Source of the DNA: Ceratotherium simum simum
Lineage: Eukaryota; Chordata; Mammalia; Perissodactyla; Rhinocerotidae
DNA length: 64,000 nucleotides
Assembly (NCBI RefSeq): GCF_000283155.1
Contig: NW_004454216.1
Span: 10,551,701 to 10,615,700 of the forward strand
Reading direction: 5' to 3'
Shown here: positions 42,440 to 54,720 of the stretch, one piece after another
How positions within the stretch are numbered: position 1 is the first letter of the stretch
How the letters are laid out: the number at the start of each line of letters is the position of its first letter
Program-made: the position numbers and the translations under genes
Notes under the pieces: model-generated
What the model was told of the DNA's origin: nothing
The model's input: only the letters and a program-made list of their open reading frames with translations
Database searches by the model: none

Positions 42440-45330
42440 GATTCAGGATTTAGCATCCTAGCACAGACACTTGGGGCTTGTCATGACATACTCCTGAGAT
42501 GAGCTTCTTAAAGCTTGGAAACAACAACGGCCATAATAAATAATGTGGAGATTCTGGACTGCCCTTACAAAGTATGTAGAAAGGGGTCAAAAGAGTCAGG
42601 GGTGTAAGTATGGTCAAAGAGAGTTTTACACAAGTATGGAGAACTACCACTTGATTATGTTCCTTGCAAGGACCCAAAGGAAACTCCTTTCATTAAGGCC
42701 TTGAGGAATTCCTTGGTGAGGGAATTCACTAGCATTCCTGAGAATCTCGGCAGTAACTATTCTCTAGAGGCCAAGTTTGACAGTAACAATGGCTGCCATA
42801 GAACTGAGTATGCTAGTGTCAATAAGGATGATAAGATTACAGAACAGCAGAATCAAGTGGGTGTAATTACCATATCAGGTACCAAGGTAACCAAGGTGTC
42901 TTGGCCACAGGGGTCTGTGACAATGGCTAATAGACCACGGTGTTCCAGGGGCAAGAGAAAGGAACAACAACTAGTGCATACTTTAGCTTTTGTAAGGAGA
43001 AAAAAAAAAAATAACAAGATGTGGTGAGCAAAATGTTGTTGTCAACTGCTTGAGAATGAAAGTTCCTTTCTGAAACTTCACAAAAGAAAAATATTGATTC
43101 TTCTTTAGTTATAGCCCCAACTCTGAACAAGTTACTGTCATAGCCAGTTAAAACCCACCCCAATTGATCAGGGACAGCTTTGCCTCGGCGCTCACACCTC
43201 TGAAGTCAGGCGATCAGGACAGCCCATGCTTCTCAAAGCCAGACAATCAATAAAGGTCACTCCAGTAGGTATGCTTCCACGGCTGAAAACCAACCAATCT
43301 CTAAATGCTTCCTTGGCCGAATGTTGGCTGATCCCTGAATTCTATGCTTCTCAAAATCCTATATAAAATTATTGTTTGGAGGCACAGTGCTTTCTAAGAC
43401 CATCTACCTCTTATTTAGTAAGCAATAAATTCAGCTTGTATGTTTATTTGTTTCAGGTTATTTGAGGGTGAGGTAAGGGAGTTTCTTTCATACACTGCAA
43501 TGGGAAAGTCTGATCCCTAACCCTGTTTCCTGATCTGAGCTGGCTGTCATACACAGAGCCCATCAATTTAGGGGAGGCCAGGCCTCCTTGAGTTAGGACT
43601 GTGTAATGCTATTACAACTTTATATGATTAATATTCTCTGAATATTTCCCACCAATGAAACCTGCAGCCATTTACCAGAGTAGATAACACACTGTAAAAA
43701 GGAAAATATCCAGATCTGAGAGACTACCTAGGCCCCCAGTAAGAGTGGGGTTTATGAAAGCCACTGTAAAAGGAGTCCTGGCCCAGGTTCCTTTCATGGG
43801 AGGTCCAGTAGGTTCATGGATTCACTCTGTAGCCATTTCCTCAAAAAGTCTTCTCCGATTTTTGGAGTAAGAATCATTATAGGAAGGGCTATGTATAATG
43901 CTGGCCCCATCGAACATAGTTAAGTCACAATCAATATGTTATTTTGGGTAAATTTCATTAAAGTGTGCAAGGGTTAAAGTTCCCGACATCTACCATGTTT
44001 CCCTGTGTGGCAAAAACCAGATAGATCAGACAAAGTAAGGGCAGACCATAAACTTAATAAGTGGTAGCCCCAATAACAGTTGCTATGCAAGATGTGATAT
44101 CTTTCTTGGAGCAGATCAATACAGCTCAGGAACTTTGTGTGTAGCTACTGATGTGGCAAGTGCATTCTTTCTTACCTTGACTCGTAAAGAGGAGTAAAAG
44201 AGCTTGTTTATACAAGGAAGTTTATAGTTCACTGCCATGTCCCAGGGCCATATTAACTTTCTTACTCTCTGTGACATAATGATCTGCAAGGACCTCAATT
44301 GTCCTGATAGTCTGTGGAACATCACATTTGTCCACTATACTGTTGATGTCATGTTAATTGCACCTGGAGGTCAGTGAGTGGCAAGTACTCTGGATGCTTT
44401 AGAAACACACATTGCACATCAGATAGTTGGAGATACACCGTGCAAATATTCAGGGCCTACCATATGAGTGAAGTTTTAAGCGTCCAGTGATCTGGGGGAT
44501 GTCGTCTCCATGAAGGGGACCTGTTATTACACCCTGTATTCCCTACCACTAAATAAACACAGCTCTAGGTGTACCTCTTGGGATTTTAGAGATAACATAT
44601 ACCACACTTAGGACTAGTGTTCTGACCCTTTTACTTGTGACTTGGTAAGCTTCCAGATTTAGATGCGACCAGAGCAAGAGAGGGCTCAGCATCAGGCTGC
44701 TACACAAGCTGTCCTACCACTCCAGCCATATAACCCAGTAGATCCAATTGAGCTAGAGGTACTTATCATAGAAAAAGATGCTTGTGGAGTCTCTAGAAAA
44801 TCTCAACAGATTTGCAGCATAGACTCAGAGTTTTGGTGTGATTTTGTTTCTTTTATAGTTGTTTGAAAAGCAGCTTCTGCTGTGCTCCTGGGGCCTAGCA
44901 GAGCCTAAGCACAGGACTGAGACATCAAGTGACTGCATTGGAGCTGTCCATAGTGAGCTGGTATCATCAGATCTCCCAACTCACACTGTGGAGCAGGGGC
45001 AGTACCAATATATCATATGCTAAAATGATCCATTTGGCATGGAACCTGTGCAAGCCCAGAAGCCAAAAGTAAACCACATGGATAGTTGGCCCAAACCAAC
45101 CATGTTGTCCATCATTGTTGCCTTATAACGTCTCTTTCAGCTCACACTTAAGGCTTCATGGGGTGGGGGTTGTGGGGGTGGGAGGGAGGTATCTTCAAGC
45201 AATTGATGGAGAAAAAGAGAACTTTGGCCTCATTCATAAATGGGTCATCTCTATATGTTGGTGTGAATAAAAATGTACTACTGTTTCACCCAGCTTCACT
45301 TGTAGGTAGATAGATACTCTAAGAATAGCG
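42440..45330 (+). pseudogene. Endogenous retrovirus internal region (class III-like) relic
   Basis: From about 42640 a frame reads DYVPCKDPKETPF and continues in the 108-codon open frame 42701-43027, which looks like a gag or gag-pol spacer of an ERV. After the LTR insertion at 43019-43499, a pol relic follows. RT-like sequence lies around 44310-44375, where the catalytic tetrad region reads Y-T-V-D-V before MLIAPGG. RT thumb/connection-like sequence spans 44650-44860 (PYNPVDPIELEV) and a further pol-like stretch runs to about 45330. The RT tetrad is damaged and stops are frequent. No LTR of its own was found at either end. Relationship to ERVL/ERV-S-type elements is inferred. Confidence 0.6.
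43019..43499 (+). mobile_element. LTR inserted in the ERV relic
   Basis: About 481 bp with TG at the left (TGTGGTGAGCAAAATG) and CA at the right (CATACACTGCA). It has a CCAAT motif (AACCAACCAATC, 43288), a TATA box (CCTATATAAAATTA, 43360) and AATAAA (GCAATAAATTCAG, 43424) at the spacing of an LTR U3-R-U5. Retroviral sequence of the same element appears on both sides, so this LTR is a later solo insertion, class I-like by layout. No clean target duplication was read. Confidence 0.62.
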
Positions 45331-45483
45331 ATGAGGGAAACTCCTCTCAGGAAATAGAGAAGTACACTTGTTCATTATTTTTACATATGAGGAGAAGTAA
45401 AATGAAGTAAAACTTTCTGAAAATATATGATGTATGCTTCTTCATATAGATACATATGAGATGTATATACTAAAGATAGAAAG

Positions 45484-45486
<3 letters not shown>
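45331..45486. other. Short AT-rich spacer
   Basis: No feature recognised. Confidence 0.5.

Positions 45487-45515
<29 letters not shown>
45487..45515. repeat. (AT)n microsatellite
   Basis: About 14.5 perfect AT units. Likely polymorphic in length. Confidence 0.95.
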
Positions 45516-45517
<2 letters not shown>

Positions 45518-46789
45518 AAAGAAGTTAATATTGCTCTTACATCATAAAGGTAAGGAGGAGTATCACTGGAAGTCAGTAGATTCACTGATAGAATTCTTAT
45601 TGTTCTGTTTTCAGCGATAAAAGTAAATGGATAATTGTGTCAATGCAATCTAACAAGGTCAAGGCACTCAAGAATCAACCCGTAGGAATAAAAGTCTGGA
45701 TTTCTTCAGGAGGCAAAAAACTTTGACCAATTGATTTGAGTGTGGGTGAGTAAAATCTGGGTGGTGAAAGAAGAAGATGATGAATATCGATTGCAGTTAT
45801 AAGACTATAGCTTGTCCCATTGACTCTCTTAATTTAAGTCTTTTTTCTTAGTGATTACTATCAACCACGAAAACATGAGAATATTTGATGAATGTAAGGG
45901 ATAGCCTGTTCCAAATGGTTGTTATGCCCCACCTTACAGCCCCATTACCCACCTGATCTCAGCACAGTACATGACCAGCACTGCTCATCAAATGGGTGGC
46001 ACAATCTCTCTCTCTCTCTCTTTTTTTCAGTCTCACATCTTTCTCTGGCTACTCAGATGGATAAAGTCTTTACTAGAGGTTCGGGGGAGTTAACATTCAC
46101 AAAGCAATCCTCAACAGTGCTTTTATTTATATATTTTCCAAATAGGATTTCTTGAGACTGTATAGCCTCAAGGAAGTGAACTGTTATTATCAAAATTTCT
46201 TACTTTTCTCTTCTTCCTGATCTTTTCCTGTATTTCATGAAGCAGTATAACAGCACTTGAATTCTAAACCACTTGAATAGTAAAATATAATTATTTTCTC
46301 ATATTAGAAAAAAATAAAATTTGAGGTGTCATGTAGGTAATTCTGGTAGTAGAAACATAAACAGAATACATAATTAGGCAACATAGTAAGGTAAAAGGAA
46401 GTATGATTAAACCAACACTCACTTTATATGGCAAAATTATCGTGAGACTACTTCAGGATGTAGCTGACTTTCATAATGTGATTCTTTTTTCTTTGGTTTT
46501 AGACAACCTAATATGTTTTCTTGGATATGGCTCTAATACGGAGTTATGCAAGGTTTTCCATTTTAGCCAAGATTTAGAAGCCAAAGACTATTACTCAAAG
46601 TGAGGTTTCTTTCTTGTTTCATTGAGCCTCTTGATGGCTCACATTCAACATTCTGAGGTTAAAGGAATCAAGAGAATTGGCAGAACAGCAAGCTGTGGAA
46701 TCACCCAGATGTGTCCTCAAACGCCAATCCCTAGATGTCACCAAGTTTTAGCTTTTATAAAATGTGAATTTTAATCTTACTTTGCAGTG
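45516..46789. other. Unassigned sequence
   Basis: Contains a (CT)n/T-rich run at 46005-46028. The frames 45919-46155 and 46403-46603 have no domain or splice context. Confidence 0.5.
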
Positions 46790-46935
46790 TTGAACCTAGT
46801 TGTCTAAGCTTTAGTTTTAGCCTTTAAAAAGCAGCAATAATCAGACTTTGTCACATTGTTGTGAGGATTATGTGAAAAACACCACAGGAGCATAACATAT
46901 TGTCTATAAAATAATATAAGCATATTATAAATATT
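46790..46935 (+). repeat. MIR fragment, sense
   Basis: AGCAGCAATAATCAGAC, then CACATTGTTGTGAGGATTAT, then GTGAAAAACACC, then CATATTGTCTATAAAATAAT. Confidence 0.6.
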
Positions 46936-47637
46936 AGATAATTTCTCCTACTATACCTGAGGAAGAATATAGATGAACCACTGTGCATGACTAGGCAGGC
47001 TGTTGAACCGAATAACATAAGGGAGCAATTATTTAAGACTAATCATTAACTAACAAACACTTTAAATATATCTGTAATGACATAGGAAGGGAGGGCTAGA
47101 ATTTACAAATGTATATGCTACCCAAAGGAAGGTGCTAGCATGAGTATTTCAATGAGACAAGAAATAAACCATTTTAATTAATTTTATTTTACATATTGTG
47201 TCCAACTTTTAATTTTTGAATAATGTCTCACAGAAGTAAGTATGGATGTATTTAAGATTTTAAAAAATGAAATCGATTGTCTCAGAATGTTAAAATATAC
47301 ACTTGAAAACTATTTTCTGCCAAATGATAAAGACACATGACTAAATAAGGTGCTCACTAATGTTAAAGCAAAGTGACCACTTACCAGATTAGCAATTAGA
47401 ATAATCGTCAGATATTTTTCGTGATTAAACTTGGAAAAAAAAATATTTCTTATAATCCTTGTAAGCTTCTAAATCAGTTTAATTAAATGCTGATATTATA
47501 ATGTGACCTGTAAATAATCACTACAATTTACACATACTTATCTGTATGAAATAGGATTTCAGAAATTTCATGCAACCAAATCAAAATATAGACATAATTA
47601 GATGCCAAGGCTTCTGCAGTGTAAGTGGCAGCAAGAG
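46936..47637. other. Unassigned AT-rich sequence
   Basis: No feature recognised. Confidence 0.5.
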
Positions 47638-47703
47638 AGGTCTAAACAAGTGCTACTCAAAGCCACTGATCCACAGACCACACTTTGAGTAGCACAGGTC
47701 TAA
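47638..47703. mobile_element. Minimal hAT-like element with 8-bp TSD
   Basis: Thirteen-base perfect inverted repeats, GTGCTACTCAAAG (47650-47662) and CTTTGAGTAGCAC (47683-47695), enclose only 20 bases. Both sides carry the perfect 8-bp direct repeat AGGTCTAA (47638-47645 and 47696-47703). Eight-base target duplications and TCAAAG-type termini are typical of hAT transposons such as the MER5/Charlie group. The interior, CACTGATCCACAGACCACA, also resembles MER5 sequence, so this looks like an internally deleted derivative. Four extra bases (ACAA) lie between the left duplication and the inverted repeat. Confidence 0.7.
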
Positions 47704-48015
47704 GAAACCCAACTTCTTAGATAAGGTAGTTGAAAGTACCTAGATAAGGCTGAAAGTTAAGTTTGTTTCTGACAGACTTGGGCAAGTTTGTATCCAATAA
47801 TTACAATGTGTAAGGTGACCTAAAGAAAACAGTGACAAGTCAGTGGAAATTTCATAAAACAAAACCCTGAATTATAGCTTACTATATGCCAATAATATGA
47901 TACATAATATTACAAGTAACATAGCCCAAAGAAAGGAGAGGAGAGAAATCCTGAAGGATCATTTTTTAGACAAAGAAACTCAAATGGTGGAAGACCTCAA
48001 TGGATACATTCCTGT
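47704..48015. other. Unassigned sequence
   Basis: No feature recognised. The 72-codon frame 47897-48115 runs into the solo LTR and is a chance ORF. Confidence 0.5.
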
Positions 48016-48432
48016 TGTGATGGTTAACTTTATGTGTCAACTGGGCTGGGCCATGGTGCCTAGACATTTGGTCAAACATTATTCTGGATGTTTCTGTGAG
48101 GGTGTTTTTGGATGACATTAATGTTTAAATCAGTGGGCCTTTAGTAAATAAGTTTGCTTTCCATAACATGGGTAGGCCTTATCCACTCAGTTGAAGGACT
48201 AGATATAACCAAAGACTGAACTCCCCCTAGCAAGAAGAAATTTTCCAGCAGACAACCTTTGGACTTGAATCACAACATCAGCTCTTCCCTGGCTCTCCAG
48301 CCTGCCAGCCCACTCTGCAGATTTTGGATTTACCAGGGTCCATAATCACATGAGCCAATCCCTTAAATAAATCTCTCTCTATATATACACATCCTATTAC
48401 TTCTGTTTCTGTGGATAACCCTGACTAGTATA
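48016..48432 (+). repeat. Solo MLT2-type ERVL LTR
   Basis: Begins TGTGATGGTTAACTTTATGT, continues GGTGTTTTTGGATGACATTA and CCATAATCACATGAGCCAAT, has AAATAAATCTCTC near 48364, and ends CCCTGACTAGTATA. It is the same family as the provirus LTRs at 6434 and 12935 but has a single copy of the 48-bp unit. Flanking CCTGT (48011-48015) and CCTAT (48433-48437) fit a 5-bp target duplication with one change. No internal sequence remains, so it formed by LTR-LTR recombination. Confidence 0.88.
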
Positions 48433-50697
48433 CCTATAACTAAAATTTCCTTCTCTATTTGCAATATACAGCTCAATTAAACACGACTTAAAAAGTCATT
48501 AAAATCACGTTGTTGTACGTATTTAGAAAGCATATGGTAAAAATAAAGCCTATAGGCAGGAAAAACACAGACATTCATCAGAGGAAAGGAGAAATTGTTA
48601 AGACTAAAATGAAACATCATTCATCCTCCATGTTGGGTTATATGCTTATTTCCTTAGGATATTGATAGTGAGTGGCTTTTATTCAGAACACAATCCAGTC
48701 AGTGTTGAATCATAAGGCATGGTATGTTCTCATCCCTTGGGACATCATTGATTCTCTACAGACATTCTAATCTATCATAATATTGGGTATTGATAAACAA
48801 TGATGAATACTGCCAATGAAAATGGTCACAGGTAGAGGAATAAAGGCCCTCCTAACACCATTCAGTAGCCAGATCAGAGTTTTGGAAACTGGAATTCTTT
48901 AAAGAATTTTTTAATGATAGAATCTTAATTTTTTAAGGAGGTTTAAAAGTTATCTGGTCTAATCTTATCTGGTACTTGAGTCCCCTCTATGACATCCGTT
49001 CCAAGACTCTGCTTGTCATGCTTAATGATGGCCACTCTATAAGGAATCTGCTAATATAGTAAAATTCATCTCCTTTTCTCCACGGACACTACTATTGCTC
49101 TTTTGAGATATGTAAAATAAATGTAATCCTTATCTTCAGATATTCAAATATTTGAAGTCAGTCTGAAGAAGATTCAGAAGAGATAAGGTAGCCAGGTATT
49201 TCAGTTTTCCATTCTCCAAAATGTCCTTCTGGATATGGTCTTATGGATTGTGGATTTCTCTCACCTATTTAGGCTTTACAAGAGAGCAGACCTATGAATG
49301 CTTTTCTGATAGTAAATCTTAGGGATTTGGACAAAATTTCTTTTTTAGTATTTAATAAAATGATGTATACAAAACTATTGGCATTATGGATGCATTCAAG
49401 TTAATTTAACCTGGCAGACAATAGTGGCAGGTACAGTACAAAGTATGGGAGAAAGACAGATCCTATTGACAAACACAAGGTACTTCAGTTGAAACTCAGA
49501 AGGGCATCTTTCACCACTTGATTCTTCAAAACAAATTTTCTCTCATTAAAATGAATTGCTAAATAATAGTATATTATATGTGCTTTTTACATGGAAGATA
49601 ACACCTCTAATAGGATTTAATTGTAAATAAATGTTCCAAATGTTCTAAAGATTAACTCAGAATGAAACCAAGCCTCCCACTGAATGAGCATTGTCCTTTT
49701 CTGAAATAGCTAAGGGGTCTTGTATGTTTCTTGTATATTTTTCTTATTTGTGGATTTCAACCCGTAAATTCAAACTAACATCAAGAGAATATAATAATTA
49801 GAAGTCTAACTAGACTATATCTTATATTACTTTGAGCAGGACTGAACCTTATTTTATTTCCTTTTTTGTTTAATAGTTCAAGTGTGTTCATATTCTAGGA
49901 TACAAATGTGACCAGACAAGTCATAGCTTCAGCAGTCAAACATCAATATAACACTTATAAAAAATATTGTGATTGAGTTACTTGTACATTTACAAAGGGA
50001 GAGGAGACAAATAACCAGATTACAGGCTACAGAATCATGGCAACAGCCCGGAAGTCCCCTGGGAACAACTGAACAGGCCGTGGAACATCTTCCTGCCTGT
50101 CACTGCTAGACCACCACTCAATGTAGCCCATATGCATGATAAAATTCGTGGGGGAAAACTGCACTCAGCCAATATGCAACAGATTGTACCAAAAGGAAAA
50201 TTATCTAAAGAAAATAAAATAGGATCCTGAAAAGGTTAACGAATTAAAACAAAAAAAAAGTAGAGGCAGTTCTTTTCTCTCCAAAGCTAATCTCTCTTAA
50301 TGTAACTGCTACTTTGTGGGCTACATTATAGATAGGACTCTCATGAAAAACTAACAGCTGTATACATTTGAGGGATAAAGAGAAAAAATTTTAATAAGAT
50401 CATTTTAGATGCCAAAGTCATATCAAATTCTAAAGGCAGCTACTACGGGAGACCAAAAAAGAGATTTTATCAGGGTTAAGAAACTGGTATTTCTACTTTC
50501 ATTCAATGAAACACTTTGATTCCACAAATGCTATTTTTGTCTTATTTTTCTTCCAGGCTTGACTTTGCCTATTTTATGAACGAAAAAAACTCATGTAAAT
50601 AACATGAAAGTAAACAATATAAATATGGCATAATCATGAGGAGGGTTATGGAATTTGTGACTGTGCCTAGAGAGAATATTGTGACTAAATAACAACG
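48433..50697. other. Unassigned sequence
   Basis: 2.3 kb without a confident feature. 49980-50210 (CAACAGCCCGGAAGTCCCCT) is more complex and could be a decayed LTR. No exon-like frame is present. Confidence 0.45.
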
Positions 50698-51015
50698 ATA
50701 AAAAATATCCCCAGGCCGCCCCGGGGTCTTAGCCGTTGGGTGCGTGCGCTCCGCTACTGGCGGCCCGGGTTCAGATCTGGGCGCGCACCAACTCACCGTT
50801 TCTCTGGCCATGCTGAGGCCGTGACCCACACACAGCAACTAGAAGGATGTGCCACCATGACGTACAACTATGTACTGGGGCTTTGGGGAAAAAAAAAAGG
50901 AGGCGGATTGGCAATAGATGTTAGCTCAGAGCCGGTCTTCCTCAGCAAAAAGAGGAGGATTAGCATGGATGTTAGCTCAGGGCTGATCTTCCTCACACAC
51001 AAAAAATATATATAT
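50698..51015 (+). mobile_element. ERE1-like SINE
   Basis: Head at about 50712 (CAGGCCGCCCCGGGGTCTTA), B box GGTTCAGATCTGG near 50768, ACTGGGGCTTTGGGG at 50875, two GTTAGCTCAG tail motifs (50920, 50970) and a tail of ACAC then AT repeats. AAAAAATATCCC before and AAAAAATATATA after hint at a target duplication. The open frame 50740-51045 is the SINE read through. Confidence 0.9.
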
Positions 51016-51684
51016 ACATCCCCTACCCCTTTCCTCACCAGTTAACAATCCTTCTTAGTATTGTTTCTATCCTCATATTTCTTTTTAAAGAATCAAATAA
51101 TAAATATCTCAGATCTCATCATCATTCCTATTGTAATGTTTTAAAAAAGTGAAAAAAGTGAGATGGTTGCAGAGAAAAGCAGGGCCTGTACAATGGAGGT
51201 TGTGCCTCTGGAGGGAAGAGAGTAAGGATGTGACAGAAGTTTCAGATCTCCAGCATCTGTTCCCAATATCTGACCTGCACTGGACACTAACGATGGGGCT
51301 CAATAACAGATGAGACCATAAGACGAGGGAGGAAGAACCCTACTCCACAAAGACTTACGGGGTAAGTACAATTATGACAGACACTCAACTGTTTACAGAC
51401 TTGTCTTCTCTCCTTTAGAAGCATAATTGCAAGTCCCTTTATACCTTAATCACAGCTTTTCTGATATTTTTAAGTACTGAAGGGGCACAGATAGAGTGAG
51501 ATTAAGGTTCTTGCAGAGAAATGTTTCCTAGACAAGCTAAATCTGAGCTGAAGTTTAATGGGAAGGGGTGCTCATGGAGATGAGTGTGAAGGGCATTCTG
51601 GAAAGAAGGAACAACAAAATTAAAGGCCTAGAGACTGGGTACCAAAAGGATTATTTGGAAAAGGAAGGGAAGTGAAAAAGAAGG
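51016..51684. other. Unassigned sequence
   Basis: No feature recognised. A minus-strand 64-codon frame at 51109-51303 has no domain. Confidence 0.5.
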
Positions 51685-51850
51685 AAAATTAATACTTACT
51701 GAGTGCCTAGAACGTTCCAAAAATTGCAATAAGTGCTTTCATGTGTCATATAATTGAATACTCACAAAAACTTTTCAAGTACTATTATCCCCCTTTATGG
51801 TGAAGATAATTGTACACCACTGAGTTACTTAATATCTGCATTTTGTAGAT
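51685..51850 (-). repeat. MIR SINE, antisense
   Basis: ACTTACTGAGTGCCTAGAAC, then GCAATAAGTGCTTTCATGTG, then TACTATTATCCCCCTTTATG, then GAGTTACTTAATATCTGCA. Confidence 0.7.
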
Positions 51851-51954
51851 AAGAATCCTGACTATTTAGAGAATAGTCTTGTGCGACAGACGTTTACAAC
51901 ACACACATGAATGTAAGAAGAAGCTAAAAAGGTAACTAAATTATAGAAGACCAA

Positions 51955-52540
51955 TTTTTGTATTATTTTCCTATGGCTATGCAATAAATTACCACAATTC
52001 AGTGCTTAAGACAACACATATTATTTCAAAATTTCTATGGATCAGGAGTCTAGACACAGTTTAACTGAGTTCTCTGCTTAGGGTCTTATAGACTGCAGTC
52101 AAGGTGCTGGTCAGCTGCATTCTCATCTGGAGGCTCAACGGGGGAAGAGCCCACTCTGCTGCTCAAAGAGTTGTTGATACACTTTAGATTCTTTCAGCTC
52201 CAGGGCTGAGTATCAGTTGCTTTTGCTGGCTGTTGGTTAGAAGACACCCTCAGCTCCTACCTGTTGCCCAAAGCTCCTAGAGACCCACCACAGCTTCTTG
52301 GCCCATGAGCTTCTCTGTTACGGCCACTTACTGCATCAAGGCACCAAGAAGAGTCTCTAGAGTGATTACACTAGTACAGTATAACATAATCATGGAAACC
52401 ACATGCCGTCATCTTTGCCATATGCTATTGGTTAGGAGCAAGTTACAGATTCTGCCCACACTCAAAGGGAGGGGATAATTCAAGCCATAAACACCCAGAG
52501 GTGGGGCTAAGTGGGGACACCCTGGAGTCTGTCCACCATG
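51955..52540 (-). repeat. MLT1-like MaLR LTR, antisense
   Basis: TATTATTTTCCTATGGCTAT, then AATAAATTACCACAATTCAG, then GCTTAAGACAACACATATTA, then GGTCAGCTGCATTCTCATCT, then GCTATTGGTTAGGAGCAAGT, then CACACTCAAAGGGAGGGGAT, then GTCTGTCCACCATGA fit the antisense order of an old MLT1-type LTR. The subfamily is uncertain. Confidence 0.62.
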
Positions 52541-53789
52541 ACTGCCAGGTTAAGAAACTTAAAATTCTGTCTGAAACAATTAGGTATTCATTAAAGATTT
52601 TTGAGTCGGGGAGGGAAATGATCAGAGTTGTGCCAAAAGAAGGAGAAAATTCAGCTTTGCTTCCAAATAGAAACAGGAGGATGAAAGAAATAGAACTGGA
52701 AGATATTGCCTTGATTGCCTTCCTAACGTTAGGCCCTAGCCCCATGCAGCACTCCAAAGACCGCTCGCCCCTGGTCATTTGCAAGTTGAGGGGCCCATGA
52801 GGCGCCTAGGAGAGGCCCACTCCACGTGAAGAATTAACACCATCTCCCACCTGTATGTCCTGATGACCATGAATAACAAGAGTTAGAAAAGCAATGAAGA
52901 AAACTAGTTGATAGATTCCTGGTTGCTAGGACACAAGATGCCTGGGGAACTCCACATTGATCGAATTTTGCACAGTGGTACAGTTTGAAAATTGGCCTGT
53001 GGGGTCAAACAGGACCCAGGGAAAACAGCAACTTGCAGCAAAGGTGACATATGAAATTTAACCAGGGGGGAGCCTCAAATAAAGTCTATGCCTAGGTTCC
53101 CCATGTAAGAGGATAAAGTGTTCCAGTGTACCAGAGGAAGACACAGTGAAATCAGCTAAGGAACCGATTAACCTATTCATAAACCAAGCATGTGGCACTA
53201 TACTGATAATTGCACTCCAGTGAGTCACTTATAATGCCATTACAGTGCACATTAGTCACCCTGCCGCCCTACTTGCCCAAAATATACTGCAGATTGCCAG
53301 TGTAACAGCTGTTCTCTGCTTTGTAGAGGTTATAAATGTTGTGGAAACAAAGAAGAATAAAGTGTATACCTCCTTGCCTTCTGTTAGCTTGACTGCTAGG
53401 AGTAGCTCAGTATTTTCTCTATTTAATAAATCAATACACATCCCATGAAAAGCCTCCTAATTTTTACAGATGTTCAGGATTTAAAAAAAAAAATGTTTCC
53501 CAAGCACTAATTAGATTATTTTGGTTTCTGTTATCCAGTGTAACCTTTCAGTGATGGGAACTGTAGTGAGACTAATGAAAATGACTCTTTAATGGAGGTG
53601 ATGATGTTGGGCATCTGAAGTAGAGTCTGTCTTGGGAGAGATTTCTTGGTAAAGTTGCTGATGTGAAAATAAGACAAGGATCTAGAATTCTCAGAAATAT
53701 GATATAAGGGCCTGGATGATTCTGCAGGACGTGTGAAATAACTGTAAAATCTAACCTCTATCTGAGATGAGAACTGAGTTTTGAAAATA
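52541..53789. other. Unassigned sequence of higher complexity
   Basis: 52560-53230 has few simple repeats and mixed composition. Sense (52501-52800) and antisense (52443-52784) frames of about 100 codons overlap and show no domain, so neither is called. It may be conserved non-coding DNA or an unrecognised repeat. Confidence 0.4.
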
Positions 53790-53950
53790 AAAGTTCATTC
53801 ATTCAACAAATGTTTCTTGTCTGCTTAAATTTTTACACACACTGTATTATATATGGGAGTTTCAAATGAATCAAACATGATCTTTGCTCTCAAGGACTCA
53901 TAATTTAGCCGCTGATAAATCTGTAAATAAATAATGAAAATAAATTGCAG
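53790..53950 (-). repeat. L2-type 3' end, antisense
   Basis: TTCATTCATTCAACAAATGT, then AATCAAACATGATCTTTGCT, then CTCAAGGACTCATAATTTAG, then AAATAAATAATGAAAATAAA is the familiar antisense L2-type terminus. Confidence 0.65.
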
Positions 53951-54399
53951 TATTATTTCAATGAAGTATGCACATAATACACCAATGTAAATGGTTTCTG
54001 CTGTAGATAGGAAGATTTCAGGAAAAGGGTGATATTTGAATGGGATTTGAAGGAAAAGTATGGTTTGACAGATAGAAAAGGGAGGATGAAGGAGGTCACA
54101 GACATTTTGCACTCATGTTATGTGATACCAAGTAAGATGTTTGTTTACATAATCTTATCTAATTCTTGCACCAGATTGTCAGTGCCCAGCCTTAGTTCTT
54201 TCTTGGATAACTTCTAACGGCCAGTTTTTGCACCTCTGTGACTGAGGCCTTTATTCCACAACCAGGAATGGTGGTTCTTTCTCCTTATTTGAAAGGAACA
54301 AGAACTAAGAGGAGTAGCCTTCAACTGAAAACACCTGGGAGATGGCATATAAATACTTCAGCTCCCAGTCCTGCAGGTGGTCTAATTATGAGTCACATT
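53951..54399. other. Unassigned sequence
   Basis: 54000-54110 (GGTGATATTTGAATGGGATT) may extend the preceding L2-type repeat. Nothing else recognised. Confidence 0.4.
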
Positions 54400-54720
54400 T
54401 TTTTCACAAAATTTGTACTAGTTCCTCTTGCTGCTCTACCAAATTACACCAAATTTAGTGGCTTAAAGCAACATAAATTTATTATCTTAGAGTTCTGGAG
54501 TTCAGAAGTCCAAAACAGGTCTCACTGAGCTAAGTTTGAGGTGTCAATCAGGCTGTATTTCTTCTGGAAGTTCTAGAAGAGAATTCTTGTCTTGTCTTTC
54601 CAGCTTCTAGAGGCTGCCTGCATTTCTTGGCTTGTGGCTACATCACTCCTACCTCTGCTTCCATCATCACCATTGACAAGTGATTCCCTGCAGGACTAAG
54701 CTCCCTTGCCCACTGTGGTA
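54400..54720 (-). repeat. MLT1-type MaLR LTR, antisense
   Basis: GTGGCTTAAAGCAACATAAA, then TAGAGTTCTGGAGTTCAGAA, then CAGCTTCTAGAGGCTGCCTG, then CATTTCTTGGCTTGTGGCTA, then CACTCCTACCTCTGCTTCCA match an antisense MLT1 LTR. The part beyond 54720 is missing or unrecognisable. Confidence 0.8.

Noticed and set aside
42701..43027. 108-codon frame as a host gene
   Set aside because: Neighbouring sequence is retroviral gag/pol relic and the frame ends at an inserted LTR.
52443..52800. Pair of about 100-codon frames on opposite strands
   Set aside because: They overlap almost completely, part lies in an MLT1-like LTR, and neither shows a domain.
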